64,000 nt of DNA from Curtobacterium sp. GC_Cur_3. Its GTDB lineage: Bacteria > Actinomycetota > Actinomycetes > Actinomycetales > Microbacteriaceae. This document shows positions 47,252 through 56,178 of the stretch, piece after piece. The notes under the pieces were generated by a model. The model was not told the origin of the DNA and ran no database searches. It saw only the letters and a list, made by a program, of their open reading frames with translations. The stretch spans positions 62,001 to 126,000 of the forward strand of contig NZ_JALNUI010000003.1 of NCBI RefSeq assembly GCF_026544205.1, given 5' to 3'. The translations under genes and the position numbers were made by a program. Position 1 is the stretch's first letter; every line of letters starts with the position of its first letter.

Positions 47252-50200
47252 TCAGGTGCTGGCGGCGGACAGGGCCTTCGTGATCCGTTGCAGCGAGACG
47301 GTCTCGGCGGTCCCGAGCTCCTGCGCGAAGAGGCTGAGCCGGAACTCCTCGAGCATCCACCTGGCGTGGACGAGCTCCGGGTGTGCGCCGACGGCCGGCG
47401 GGAACGTGCCGCCCGCGTCCTCGTACCGGCCGGTCGCGACCGAGACCTCGCGCATCCAGGTGGCGTCACGCCCGGGGTTCTGCAGGAGCTTCGTGACGCG
47501 GGCCTCGACCCCCTGCAGGTACACGCGGATCCGGCGGAGGCGGTCGAGCCCGGCCACCGCGACGAAGCCCGGGAACACCAGGCGCTCGAGCTGCTGCCGC
47601 ATGTCGTTCAGCGCGGGGAGCAACGCCATGGACGTCGCCTGCTTCATCGCGCGTTCGACCTTCCGCTGGGCGGCGAGGACCGCGGCGACCTCCGACACGG
47701 CGGTGAACATCGTGTCGACGACCCCGGCGGACACGGAGTCGCGGACGGCTTCGAACGCGGCGCGCGTGTAGAGCAGTCCGTCGGGGTGAGCGGCGCGGAT
47801 GCCGGCGTCGACCACCGCCGCGAGCACGTCGTCGAACAGCGCCGCCGTCGACGGGTAGGGGCTGGCCGCGAGCGCGAGCTTCTCCTGCGACGTCAGGTGC
47901 GACTGGATGTAGGACACCGGCGAGGGCACCGCGAGCATCACCAGGCGCCGGACACCGGCGGGCATGCGCACCGCTCGGTCGGCCGGGGTCGCCAGGAGCT
48001 GCACGCCGACGGTGGCCTTCGGGCCGGAGCCCTCCTCGACCAGGGCGGGGTAGGCGCGGATGACGCCACCCGCCTGCCTGGTGTCGAGCACCTCCGGCAG
48101 GTCCGCGTCGGGCCAGGCCACGAGCCCGGAGCGTTCGAGCCGGCCGGCGGGAGCGGCGTCTGCGACCTTCGCGGCCCCGGAGCGTCGTCCACCCTGCTGC
48201 GTCGCCCGCGCGACGCTCTCCTGCGTGCGGTCCTTGAGCTTGGTCTGCAGGGCCGTGAGGTCCTTGCCGGCCTCGACCCGACGACCGCGCTCGTCGACGA
48301 CGGCGTAGGTGGGCAGCAGGTGCGCGGGGACCCGCGTCATGTCGAAGTCCTGCTCGGTGACCGGCACGTACGTCATGCGCTGGATGGTCTTGGCGAGGGT
48401 CGCCCGGAAGCTCTCGGTCGGTGTCGTGGGGGCGTCGTCCGGCAGCTCGTCGACGATCTTCTCCGCCCAGTCCGCCGCGGGGACGACGTTCTTGCGGATC
48501 TGCTTCGGCAGGGCCTTGATCAACGCGTTCACGAGTTCCTTGCGGAGCCCACGGACCTGCCAGTCGAAGCCCTCTTCGCGCATGCGGGGGAGCAGCGCGA
48601 GCGGGACCTGCACGCTGACGCCGTCGTCCTCGGCGCCGGGCTCGAAGCGGTACCGGACCGCCAGTCGGTTGTCGCCGGAGCGCCACTGGGTGGGGTACTC
48701 GGTGTCGTCCTCGGCGGCGGAGGCTGCCGACTCGTCGAGCAGGTCCTCGCGCCGCATCGTCAGCAGGTCGGGTTGGTCCCGCCGCGTCCGGCGCCACCAG
48801 CCCTCGAAGTCGCGGGTGGTCGCGATCTCGGCGGGGATGCGGGCGTCGTAGTACTCGTAGACGGTCTCGTCGTCGAGCAGGATGTCGCGGCGCCGCGTGC
48901 GTTCCTCGAGCTGTTCGAGTTCCTTGCGGAGCGTCCGGTTGGCGCGGTCGAAGGCCTGCTGCGAGTCCCACTCGCCCTCGACCAGGGCGTGCCGGATGAA
49001 GAGCTCGCGGGAGTGCACGGGGTCGATGCGGGCGTACTGCACCCGTCGACGCTGGACGATGGGCACGCCGAACAGGGTCACCCGCTCGTACGCGACCGCG
49101 GCCCCCTGCTTCTTCTCCCAGTGCGGTTCGCCGTAGGTGCGCTTGAGCAGGTCACCGGCGAGCTGTTCGGTCCACAGCGGGTCGATGCGCGCCGCCGTCC
49201 GGGCGAACAGCCGACTGGTCTCCACGAGCTCGGCGGCCATCACGGCGTCTGGCTGCTTCTTCGCGAGCACGCTGCCGGGGAACAGCACGAACCGGGTGTT
49301 GCGGGAGCCGAGGTAGTCGCGCTTCTCTCGGTCGCGCAGCCCGATCTGGCTGAGGAGCCCCGCGAGGAGTGCGCGGTGGACGGCGTCGGGGTCGTCCCTG
49401 CGCTCGTTGTCCACGTGGACGCCGACCTGCTTGGCGGCGCGGGACAGCTGGCGGTACAGGTCCTGCCACTCGCGGATGCGGAGGTAGTTGAGGAACTCGG
49501 CCTTGCACAGGCGTCGGAACGCGCTGGAGGACAGCTCGTCCTGCTTGTCCTGGATGTGGTTCCAGAGGCCGAGCAGGGTGAGGAAGTCGCTGGTCGGGTC
49601 CGCGAAGCGGGCGTGCAGCTGGTCGGCGTGGGCGCGCTTCTCGAGCGGTCGTTCGCGCGGGTCCTGGATGCTCAGGGCCGAGACGATCGCGATGACCTCC
49701 CGGCCGACGCCCTGCTTGCCGGCCTCGAGCACCATCCGACCGAGGCGCGGGTCGATCGGCAGGCGGGTGAGCTGCCGTCCGGACTTCGTGATCGCGCCGC
49801 CGGCGTCCACCGCGCGGAGCTCGCGGAGCAGGTCGAGGCCGTCCTTCACCCCGCGGGAGTCGGGCGGCTGCAGGAACGGGAAGGCCTCGATGTCGCCGAA
49901 GCCGAGACTGATCATCTGCAGGATCACGGCGGCCAGGTTCGTCCGCAGGATCTCGGGGTCGGTGAACTCCGAGCGGCGGTCGAAGTCGTCCTCCGAGTAG
50001 AGCCGGATCGCGATGCCCGCGCTGGTGCGTCCGGCGCGGCCGGAGCGCTGGTTCGCACTGGCCTGCGAGATGGCCTCGATCGGCAGCCGCTGCACCTTGG
50101 CGCGCGGCGAGTACCGGGAGATGCGGGCCGTGCCGGTGTCGATGACGTACTTGATGCCGGGGACGGTCAGCGACGTCTCGGCGACGTTCGTGGCGAGCAC

Positions 50201-51121
50201 GACGCGGCGCCGGACGCCCGGGGTGGCGCTGCGCTGGAAGACCCGGTGCTGGTCGGCGGCGGACAACCGCCCGTACAGCGGGAGGACCTCCGTGCCGGGG
50301 TAGTGCTTGCCCTCGATGGCGTCCTGGGCGTCGCGGATCTCGTTCTCGCCGGACAGGAACACGAGGACGTCGCCGGGGGCTTCGCGTGCGAGTTCGTCGA
50401 GCGCGTCCGTGATGCCGGTGAGCTGGTCACGGTCGTCGGCGCTGCTGCCGGCGTCGGCCGTCCGCGAGTCGGTCTCGTCGTCGTCAGCGTCGGCTGCGGC
50501 GTCGGTGTCGGCGGCGGGCTGGTCGGCGACGAGTGGGCGGTACCGGATCTCCACCGGGTAGGTGCGTCCGGAGACCTCGATGATGGGGGCGTCGTCGAAG
50601 TGCGCCGAGAAGGACTGCGGGTCGATCGTGGCGCTCGTGATGATGAGCTTGAGGTCAGGGCGCCGGACGAGCAGCCGCTTCAGGTACCCGAGCAGGAAGT
50701 CGATCGTCAGCGAGCGCTCGTGGGCCTCGTCGATGATGATCGTGTCGTAGCGCTTCAGGTCGCGGTCGAAGTGGATCTCGTTGAGCAGGATCCCGTCGGT
50801 CATCAGCTTGACCCGGGTGTTCGCACTGACCTTGTCGGTGAAGCGGACCTGGTACCCGACCAGGTCGCCGAGCTCGCCGCCGAGCTCCTCGGACACGCGT
50901 TCGGCGATCGTGCGGGCGGCGATGCGGCGCGGCTGGGTGTGCCCGATGTGCTCGCGACCGAGTTCGAGGCAGATCTTCGGGAGCTGGGTCGTCTTGCCGG
51001 AACCCGTGGCACCGGCGACGATCACGACCTGGTTGTCGCGGATGGCCGCGGCGATGTCGTCCCGCCGCTGCGAGACCGGCAGCTCGGGCGGGTAGGTGAT
51101 GACGAGCGGCGTGGGAGACAT
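47252..51121 (-). CDS. hrpA: ATP-dependent RNA helicase HrpA
   Basis: A 1289-aa DEAH-box helicase with Walker A GATGSGKTTQ (residues 37-46), IIIDEAHERS and SATI in RecA domain 1, an acidic insertion (about 190-225, Asp/Ala-rich), QRSGRAGRTSAGIAIRLY in domain 2, then HA2, the OB fold and the long DUF3418 C-terminal domain typical of HrpA. Known HrpA proteins act on stalled or collided ribosomes and mRNA; that role is inferred here. I use ATG 51121 (MSPTPL) because TATCCT (51131-51136, minus strand) lies 9 nt before it. The ATG 6 nt upstream would be within 3 nt of that hexamer. Confidence 0.92.
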   Translation of the reverse strand: MSPTPLVITYPPELPVSQRRDDIAAAIRDNQVVIVAGATGSGKTTQLPKICLELGREHIGHTQPRRIAARTIAERVSEELGGELGDLVGYQVRFTDKVSANTRVKLMTDGILLNEIHFDRDLKRYDTIIIDEAHERSLTIDFLLGYLKRLLVRRPDLKLIITSATIDPQSFSAHFDDAPIIEVSGRTYPVEIRYRPLVADQPAADTDAAADADDDETDSRTADAGSSADDRDQLTGITDALDELAREAPGDVLVFLSGENEIRDAQDAIEGKHYPGTEVLPLYGRLSAADQHRVFQRSATPGVRRRVVLATNVAETSLTVPGIKYVIDTGTARISRYSPRAKVQRLPIEAISQASANQRSGRAGRTSAGIAIRLYSEDDFDRRSEFTDPEILRTNLAAVILQMISLGFGDIEAFPFLQPPDSRGVKDGLDLLRELRAVDAGGAITKSGRQLTRLPIDPRLGRMVLEAGKQGVGREVIAIVSALSIQDPRERPLEKRAHADQLHARFADPTSDFLTLLGLWNHIQDKQDELSSSAFRRLCKAEFLNYLRIREWQDLYRQLSRAAKQVGVHVDNERRDDPDAVHRALLAGLLSQIGLRDREKRDYLGSRNTRFVLFPGSVLAKKQPDAVMAAELVETSRLFARTAARIDPLWTEQLAGDLLKRTYGEPHWEKKQGAAVAYERVTLFGVPIVQRRRVQYARIDPVHSRELFIRHALVEGEWDSQQAFDRANRTLRKELEQLEERTRRRDILLDDETVYEYYDARIPAEIATTRDFEGWWRRTRRDQPDLLTMRREDLLDESAASAAEDDTEYPTQWRSGDNRLAVRYRFEPGAEDDGVSVQVPLALLPRMREEGFDWQVRGLRKELVNALIKALPKQIRKNVVPAADWAEKIVDELPDDAPTTPTESFRATLAKTIQRMTYVPVTEQDFDMTRVPAHLLPTYAVVDERGRRVEAGKDLTALQTKLKDRTQESVARATQQGGRRSGAAKVADAAPAGRLERSGLVAWPDADLPEVLDTRQAGGVIRAYPALVEEGSGPKATVGVQLLATPADRAVRMPAGVRRLVMLAVPSPVSYIQSHLTSQEKLALAASPYPSTAALFDDVLAAVVDAGIRAAHPDGLLYTRAAFEAVRDSVSAGVVDTMFTAVSEVAAVLAAQRKVERAMKQATSMALLPALNDMRQQLERLVFPGFVAVAGLDRLRRIRVYLQGVEARVTKLLQNPGRDATWMREVSVATGRYEDAGGTFPPAVGAHPELVHARWMLEEFRLSLFAQELGTAETVSLQRITKALSAAST

Positions 51122-51146
51122 GAGCATTCCAGGATACCGCCCGCGG

Positions 51147-52988
51147 TCAGCTCGACGCGAGCTGCGCGGTCAGTTCCTCGGTCGAACGGGCCGGCAGGGC
51201 GCAGACGTGGTCGTGGCAGACGTACGCCGCGGGGTCGAGCGCGTCGCGGCCGTCGAGCAGCGAGAACCCGGCGTCCGACCAGGCGCGCGCCTGCTCCGGC
51301 GTGACGGCGACGACCACGGAGCCGGGGCGTCGCGCGGTGGCCGCGATCGCCCGGAGCTCGCCGAGGACCCGGGTGTCCGCAGCGACCACGACGACCTCCC
51401 GTGACGGTCGCTGCAGGCTGAGTGCCACCCCGAGGGCGTCCGCGTGCCCGAGCGGCCGCGTCGTCCCGGTGCGCGCGCGGTCGGCGACCAGACGACCTGC
51501 GGCGGAGCGGTAGCGGTCGTCACCGGTGAGCGCACCGAGCAGCACGCTGGCGTTCGCGAGCGCGATCGTCCCCGACCGGAGTGCGGTCTGCGGCTGCTCC
51601 CCGGTCGCCGTGCCCGAGGCCGCGAGCACCGGGTCGACGTCGAGGGCGCCCGCGAGCCCGTCGTCGACCAGGGACCGTGCGGCCGACGCGTACCGGTCCT
51701 CGCCCGTCACGAGCGCGAGTTCGAGGAGCCCCTCCGCGAGCAGCCCGACGTCCTCGATCGTCGGCGGTGCGCTCGAGACGCCCCGAGGCGTGCTCGACCG
51801 GACCACCACGTGGCCGTCCTGCACGTGGGCGGCCAGCACGGCGTCCGCAGCAGCGCGGCCGAGGTCGAGCATCTCGTCGTCCCCGTGCCGGGCACCGGCG
51901 ATCGCCAGGCCCCGGATCGCCAGGCCGTTCCACCCGGTCAGGACCTGGTCGTCGAGGGGAGGCGGGTCGAACCGCGTGCGCTCGCCGAGGGGCAGTCGGT
52001 ACCACTCGCCCTCGACCCGGCGGCCGTCGATCGTCGACTCGCTGTCCTGCGCCGCGACGAAGGCGCCGTCCGCACGACGGAGCGTGTCGCGCAGGAAGTC
52101 CGCGATGCCCCGCGCCTGGTCTCGTGGGGCGATCGCGAGGAGCCCCGCGTTGTCGTAGAGCATCCGCTCGTAGTGCGGCACGCTCCAGTCGCGTTTGGTC
52201 GCGTACCGGAAGACGCCACCGTCGGCATCGGTGAGCTCCGACCGTGCGATCACCAGGAGCGACCGCTCGAGGAGTCCCACCGCGACGTCGTCACCATCGG
52301 CGGCGACGTCGGCCAGGAACTCCAGCAACGGCGCGGACGGGAACTTCGGTGCGCCGCCGAATCCACCGTGGACGGGGTCCTCACCCTGGGCGAGTGCGTC
52401 CACCACGCCCCGGATCGCGTCGACGGACGGGAGGCTCGGCTCGTCCCCGCCGCGGCCGTCACCACCGTCGTCGGTCGCCGCCGCCGTCCCCTGCCGGATC
52501 GCCGTCGCGATCGCCGATGCGTTCGCGTGCACCTCTGTCCGTCGGTCACGCCAGGCGTCGAGCACCGCACCGAGGACCTGACGGAACGCGGGGTGCGCAC
52601 CCACGGGGGTCGGCGGGTAGTAGGTCCCCGCGAAGAACACGTGGGCGTCGGGGGTCATGAACGCGGTCAGCGGCCACCCGAGCTGGTCGGTGAAGGCCGC
52701 GGCCGCCGCCATCGTGCTGGCGTCGACGTCGGGACGTTCTTCACGGTCGACCTTCACCGCGACGAAGTCCTGGCGGAGCAGCTCGGCGATCTCGGGGTCG
52801 GCGAAGCTCTCCCGCGCCATCACGTGGCACCAGTGGCAGGTGGCGTACCCGATGGACACCAGGACCGGCACGTCGCGTGCGCGTGCCTCGGCGAAGGCGT
52901 CGGGCCCCCACTCGCGCCAGTCCACCGGGTTGTCGGCGTGGAGGCGGAGGTAGGGGCTGACGGCGGAGCCGAGCCGGTTGTCGTTCAT
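51147..52988 (-). CDS. Thioredoxin-domain protein of the DUF255/YyaL (SPATA20) family
   Basis: A 613-aa protein. The N-terminal thioredoxin-like domain has C51 and C54 in [15 protein letters not shown], followed by [10 protein letters not shown]-type [14 protein letters not shown], the DUF255 signature. The rest is an all-alpha six-hairpin glycosidase-like domain with [12 protein letters not shown] and YDNAGLL. It is somewhat shorter than the usual 650-700 aa. Function is uncertain; a role in redox or sugar epimerisation has been proposed for the family. It is transcribed 26 nt upstream of the hrpA start, in the same direction. Confidence 0.85.
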   Translation of the reverse strand: MNDNRLGSAVSPYLRLHADNPVDWREWGPDAFAEARARDVPVLVSIGYATCHWCHVMARESFADPEIAELLRQDFVAVKVDREERPDVDASTMAAAAAFTDQLGWPLTAFMTPDAHVFFAGTYYPPTPVGAHPAFRQVLGAVLDAWRDRRTEVHANASAIATAIRQGTAAATDDGGDGRGGDEPSLPSVDAIRGVVDALAQGEDPVHGGFGGAPKFPSAPLLEFLADVAADGDDVAVGLLERSLLVIARSELTDADGGVFRYATKRDWSVPHYERMLYDNAGLLAIAPRDQARGIADFLRDTLRRADGAFVAAQDSESTIDGRRVEGEWYRLPLGERTRFDPPPLDDQVLTGWNGLAIRGLAIAGARHGDDEMLDLGRAAADAVLAAHVQDGHVVVRSSTPRGVSSAPPTIEDVGLLAEGLLELALVTGEDRYASAARSLVDDGLAGALDVDPVLAASGTATGEQPQTALRSGTIALANASVLLGALTGDDRYRSAAGRLVADRARTGTTRPLGHADALGVALSLQRPSREVVVVAADTRVLGELRAIAATARRPGSVVVAVTPEQARAWSDAGFSLLDGRDALDPAAYVCHDHVCALPARSTEELTAQLASS

Positions 52989-53067
52989 GCGTCCAGCGTG
53001 CCCGCTCGCCGCTGGGCGGGTTGGGCGGCGTGGCGATGTGGGGAGAGGACGTCGTCGTCCACAGGCA

Positions 53068-53598
53068 TCAGGCGGGGAGCCACCCCGTCAGGGACGCGAG
53101 CCGTCGGGCGACGTCGGCGGGGGCCATGGCGTCCGTGTCGATCCGGGTGACGCGGTCCGGGGAAGCCGTGTCGAGCCTCCCGGCCGTCCTGGTGCTGTGC
53201 GCGAGCTGGTCCTCCGGGAGCCGACCGCCGGCACGGAGCCGGAGGCGGGACGCCGTCGTCTCGTCCCCGGCGCGGAGGAGCACGGCGACCATGCGCGGGT
53301 CGTCGCCCATCGCGGCGGCGAGCCGGTCCGCCTCGAGCACCGACACGGTGTTCGTGTAGACGAGCCGGTGGTGCCCGAGCTGCCGGTAGTTCGCCCAGAT
53401 CGCGGCGAGGTTCCGCTCGGCGAGCCGCGCCTCCGGGTGCTCGACGTGCGGAGCCGGGTGCGCCAGGTCGAGGACGTCGCCCTCGATCACCGCGTGCCGG
53501 ACGTCCGCAGCACGAAGGAGGTCGTGGAGCGCCTCGGCGGCGGTCGACTTGCCGACGCCGGAACGTCCGCCGATGAACAGGACCTCGGACCGGGCCAC
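53068..53598 (-). CDS. P-loop nucleotide kinase-like protein
   Basis: A 176-aa ATP-binding protein with Walker [11 protein letters not shown] at residues 10-19, followed by a helix and [12 protein letters not shown] (about 38-49), where the DxxD pattern resembles that of small-molecule kinases of the AAA_33/adenylate-kinase-like group. Lid-like basic residues occur in [15 protein letters not shown]. The substrate is unknown. The GTG start at 53598 is 5 nt after the epimerase stop, so it is the second gene of that unit; the frame extending upstream is inside the epimerase gene. Confidence 0.75.
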   Translation of the reverse strand: MARSEVLFIGGRSGVGKSTAAEALHDLLRAADVRHAVIEGDVLDLAHPAPHVEHPEARLAERNLAAIWANYRQLGHHRLVYTNTVSVLEADRLAAAMGDDPRMVAVLLRAGDETTASRLRLRAGGRLPEDQLAHSTRTAGRLDTASPDRVTRIDTDAMAPADVARRLASLTGWLPA

Positions 53599-53603
53599 GC
53601 TGG

Positions 53604-54671
53604 TCAGTCCGCGCCCATCGAGAGCAGGACGAGGGCGGCGTCCTCGGGGCCGTAGTCGAACATCCGGTCCCAGAACGGGTCGGACGCCCACGGCACGTCA
53701 CCGTCGGCGGGGGTTCGGTGGGCGGTCTCGACGAGCCAGTCGAGCTCGGGTCCGACGGCCTGCTCGAACCGCGGCGGCTGCCAGCCGAGCGACCGGGCTG
53801 CCGTCGTGTCGAGGACGAACGGCGACGGCGACGACCACGGGGTGACACCGACGAAGGCCGGGGCGTCGGCGTCGAGCAGCACCTCGTCGAAACGGTGGTC
53901 GAGGTGCGCGGCGACCGTCCGGACGATCTCCAACGCGCTCGGAGCCGTCTCGTCGGCGACGTTGAGGATGCGACGGTCTGGGGCGTCCGCGACCAGGCGG
54001 ACGAGCGACGCGATGCCGCTCGCGGCCGTGGTGTGGTCGACGCCACGTCCGTGGTCGGCCAGGAGCACGCGCTCGCGGCCGTCGAGCACCCGTCGGACGA
54101 CGAACCACTCGCGCGGCCGGCCGATGCCGGGGCCGTACACCTTCGACGGGCGGAGCACGGTGACGGGCGAGCCGTGGTCGAGCAGCAGCTGTTCGGCGGC
54201 GACCTTCGAGGCGCCGTAGCCCTCACGGCTGGTGGGGTCGGCGTCTGCGGCGGCCACCGTCGGCTGGATCTCGGTCACCGCTCCGCCGAACACCGGCCGC
54301 TCGGACGAGTTGGCGTGGCGGCCCTGCTCGTCGACGTAGACGGCCTTCGACGAGACGAACACCGTCGAGCCGACGTCGGGCAGGTAGGGGAGGAGCTGGG
54401 CGGCATCGTCACGGGTGAGCCCGACGGTGTCGACGAGCAGGTCGGCACCGGGGCGGAGGAGCTCACGGAGCACGGTCGTGTCACGGCGGTCCCCGGGGAC
54501 GAACGTGGCTCCCGTGGCCGTCAGGGCGTCGGCTGCTGGACCCCCGTGGCGTGCGACGACGTCGACCTGCCAGTCGTCGCCGCCTCGGCCGGAGCTGGCA
54601 CGGAGTTCACGGACGACGGCCGAGCCGATGCCGCCCGTGCCGCCGAGGACCACTGCGCGTCTGGTGCTCAT
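53604..54671 (-). CDS. NAD-dependent epimerase/dehydratase-like protein (extended SDR)
   Basis: A 355-aa extended SDR with GGTGGIGSAVVREL (residues 10-23), the active-site region TVFVSSKAVYVDEQG and EGYGASKVAAEQLL giving YxxxK, and LRPSKVYGPGIGR after it. It closes with an elongated C-terminal part ending ALVLLSMGAD. It resembles UDP-sugar or isoflavone-reductase-like epimerases; the substrate is unknown. TAGGTT (54679-54684, minus strand) is 7 nt before the ATG 54671, so the transcript may be leaderless. The frame is open for 1.6 kb further upstream, through the sulfurtransferase and the repeat array, without meaning. Confidence 0.85.
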   Translation of the reverse strand: MSTRRAVVLGGTGGIGSAVVRELRASSGRGGDDWQVDVVARHGGPAADALTATGATFVPGDRRDTTVLRELLRPGADLLVDTVGLTRDDAAQLLPYLPDVGSTVFVSSKAVYVDEQGRHANSSERPVFGGAVTEIQPTVAAADADPTSREGYGASKVAAEQLLLDHGSPVTVLRPSKVYGPGIGRPREWFVVRRVLDGRERVLLADHGRGVDHTTAASGIASLVRLVADAPDRRILNVADETAPSALEIVRTVAAHLDHRFDEVLLDADAPAFVGVTPWSSPSPFVLDTTAARSLGWQPPRFEQAVGPELDWLVETAHRTPADGDVPWASDPFWDRMFDYGPEDAALVLLSMGAD

Positions 54672-54733
54672 GCCGCCCAACCTAGTGGCGTGCGGGGACC
54701 TGGTCGTGCCCGGCCGGGCGGTGGGCGTTCCGG

Positions 54734-55591
54734 TCAGGAGGCGATGGGCTCCGGCTCGCGGCGCCACCAGTCCGCCAGCGACCCGTCGTACACCTGCACG
54801 TGGTCGTGCCCGAGGACCGTCAGGGCCAGGGCGTCCACGCACGCGGCACTGCCGACGCCGCAGTAGGTGACGATCTCGTCGGCGGCGAGCACCGGAGCGA
54901 AGACGTCCGCGAGTGCCGCGCGGCGGCGGAGCGCGTTGGAGTCCTGGTCGATGACGTGCCCGAGCGTGATCGGGGTCGTCCCCGGGACCAGCGGCGGGTG
55001 GTCCTGCCCGAGGACGGTGTCGTCGGCCGCCAGCACCAGGGCTGCGGGCTGAGAGCCGTCGACCGCACGCTCGACCCGGCCGCGGTCGGCCCAGAGCGGC
55101 CGTTCCTCTCCCGCGAAGAACGCGTCGGCGGCGTCCACCGGGCGGTTCTTGAGGCTGCCGATGCGCACCGGACGGCCTTCGTCCCGCCACTTCACGAAGC
55201 CGCCGTCGAGCACGGCGACGTCGTCGAAGCCGAACGAGCGGAAGATCCACCAGAGGCGGGCGGACCACTCGCCCACGCTGTCGTCGTAGATCACGACCGT
55301 CGCGGTGTTCGTGATGCCGAGGGCCCGTGCCGCGCGCTCGAAGAGCTCCGCCGACGGCCGCGTGAAGGGCAGGTCGGCGTCGGGCGTGGAGAAGTCCGTG
55401 ACGAGGTCGGCGTACCGGGCGCCGGGGACGTGTCCGTGCTGCTCGTAGGAGTCCTGCGCGGTGCTCCAGGTCATGGCGCGTCCGACCCCCGCGGTGTGCA
55501 CGGAGGCGTCGAGCACGACGAGCTCGTCCGCCCCGAGGTGGTCTGCGAGCCACTGCGTCGACACGAGCGGGGAGGTCAGGACGGAGGGCAT
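54734..55591 (-). CDS. Thiosulfate/3-mercaptopyruvate sulfurtransferase (tandem rhodanese)
   Basis: A 285-aa protein with two rhodanese domains (about residues 10-140 and 160-280). The catalytic cysteine is C244 in VTYCGVGSAACVDA in the second domain; the active loop CGVGSA deviates from CGSGVT/CxxGxR of classic enzymes, so specificity is open. Conserved HVPGARYADL and VYDGSLADWW frame the domains. The ATG 55591 follows TATCGT (55599-55604, minus strand) by 7 nt. The frame extends into the upstream repeat array, which is not coding. Confidence 0.88.
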   Translation of the reverse strand: MPSVLTSPLVSTQWLADHLGADELVVLDASVHTAGVGRAMTWSTAQDSYEQHGHVPGARYADLVTDFSTPDADLPFTRPSAELFERAARALGITNTATVVIYDDSVGEWSARLWWIFRSFGFDDVAVLDGGFVKWRDEGRPVRIGSLKNRPVDAADAFFAGEERPLWADRGRVERAVDGSQPAALVLAADDTVLGQDHPPLVPGTTPITLGHVIDQDSNALRRRAALADVFAPVLAADEIVTYCGVGSAACVDALALTVLGHDHVQVYDGSLADWWRREPEPIAS

Positions 55592-55703
55592 GGGTCCGAC
55601 GATAATGCGGACCCCTGACGCGACCCCGAGGATCAGCAACAATGCGCAATGCATGGGCTGTGTGGCGCCTGTGGGGGAGTGGGCCGTGGGGCGCGCCACC
55701 TGT

Positions 55704-55759
55704 CGACTCGGAACGACAACATCGCTGTCGTACGACAGCGGTCGTGTCGTGCCGAGTCG
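55704..55759. repeat. Repeat family C, copy 1: 56-bp palindrome
   Basis: Symmetric about 55731/55732. The core CGCTGTCGTACGACAGCG is perfect, and outer arms CGACTCGG/CCGAGTCG and ACGACA/TGTCGT also pair, leaving four unpaired or wobble positions in the arms. Confidence 0.75.
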
Positions 55760-55848
55760 GCGATGGGCGGCGGGCGGCGAGTGGCGGGCGGCCGGTGGGC
55801 GGACGGCTGCCGAGCGGGCCCTCGACGATTGGACGGCGGCCCACCGCG

Positions 55849-56090
55849 GGACTTGAGCGACAACGTCGATGTCGTACGACAGCGGTCGTGTCGTTCCGAG
55901 TCCGCGATGGGCGGCCCGTGGGCAGACGGAGGCGTGGCGTGGGACTCGAGCGACAACGTCGATGTCGTACGACAGCGGTCGTGTCGTGCCGAGTCGGCGA
56001 TGGGCGGCCCGTGGGCGGACGGCGGCGTGGCACGGGACTCGAGCGACAACCTCGATGTCGTACGACAGCGCTCGTGTCGTTCCGAGTCGG
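55849..56090. repeat. Repeat family C, copies 2-4: 93-bp tandem array
   Basis: Three palindromes centred near 55875, 55968 and 56061, exactly 93 bp apart. Each has left arm GACTCGAGCGACAAC (GACTTGAG in copy 2), centre GATGTCGTACGACAGCG and right arm TCGTGTCGTTCCGAGTC. Linkers with CGATGGGCGGCCCGTGGG are also conserved. Confidence 0.75.
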
Positions 56091-56178
56091 GCGGGGCGCT
56101 GAGTCGGACGCCCCCACACACGGACAGCCCGCCCGACCGGAGTCGAGCGGGCTGTCCGCCGTGCGAGTGGTGCGACCG

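Larger units (their letters stand above)
55592..56178. other. Non-coding region dominated by GTCGTACGAC palindromes
   Basis: 587 nt without a credible gene. It holds the leaderless sulfurtransferase promoter at its left end, repeat family C copies 1-4, and short frames that repeat the same peptide (for example SYDSGRVVPS) because they read the repeats. Nothing else was seen. Confidence 0.7.

Noticed and set aside
55849-56090. Tandem repeats as a CRISPR array
   Set aside because: The unit (93 bp) is conserved along its whole length, including the would-be spacers. It is palindromic, and there are no cas genes.
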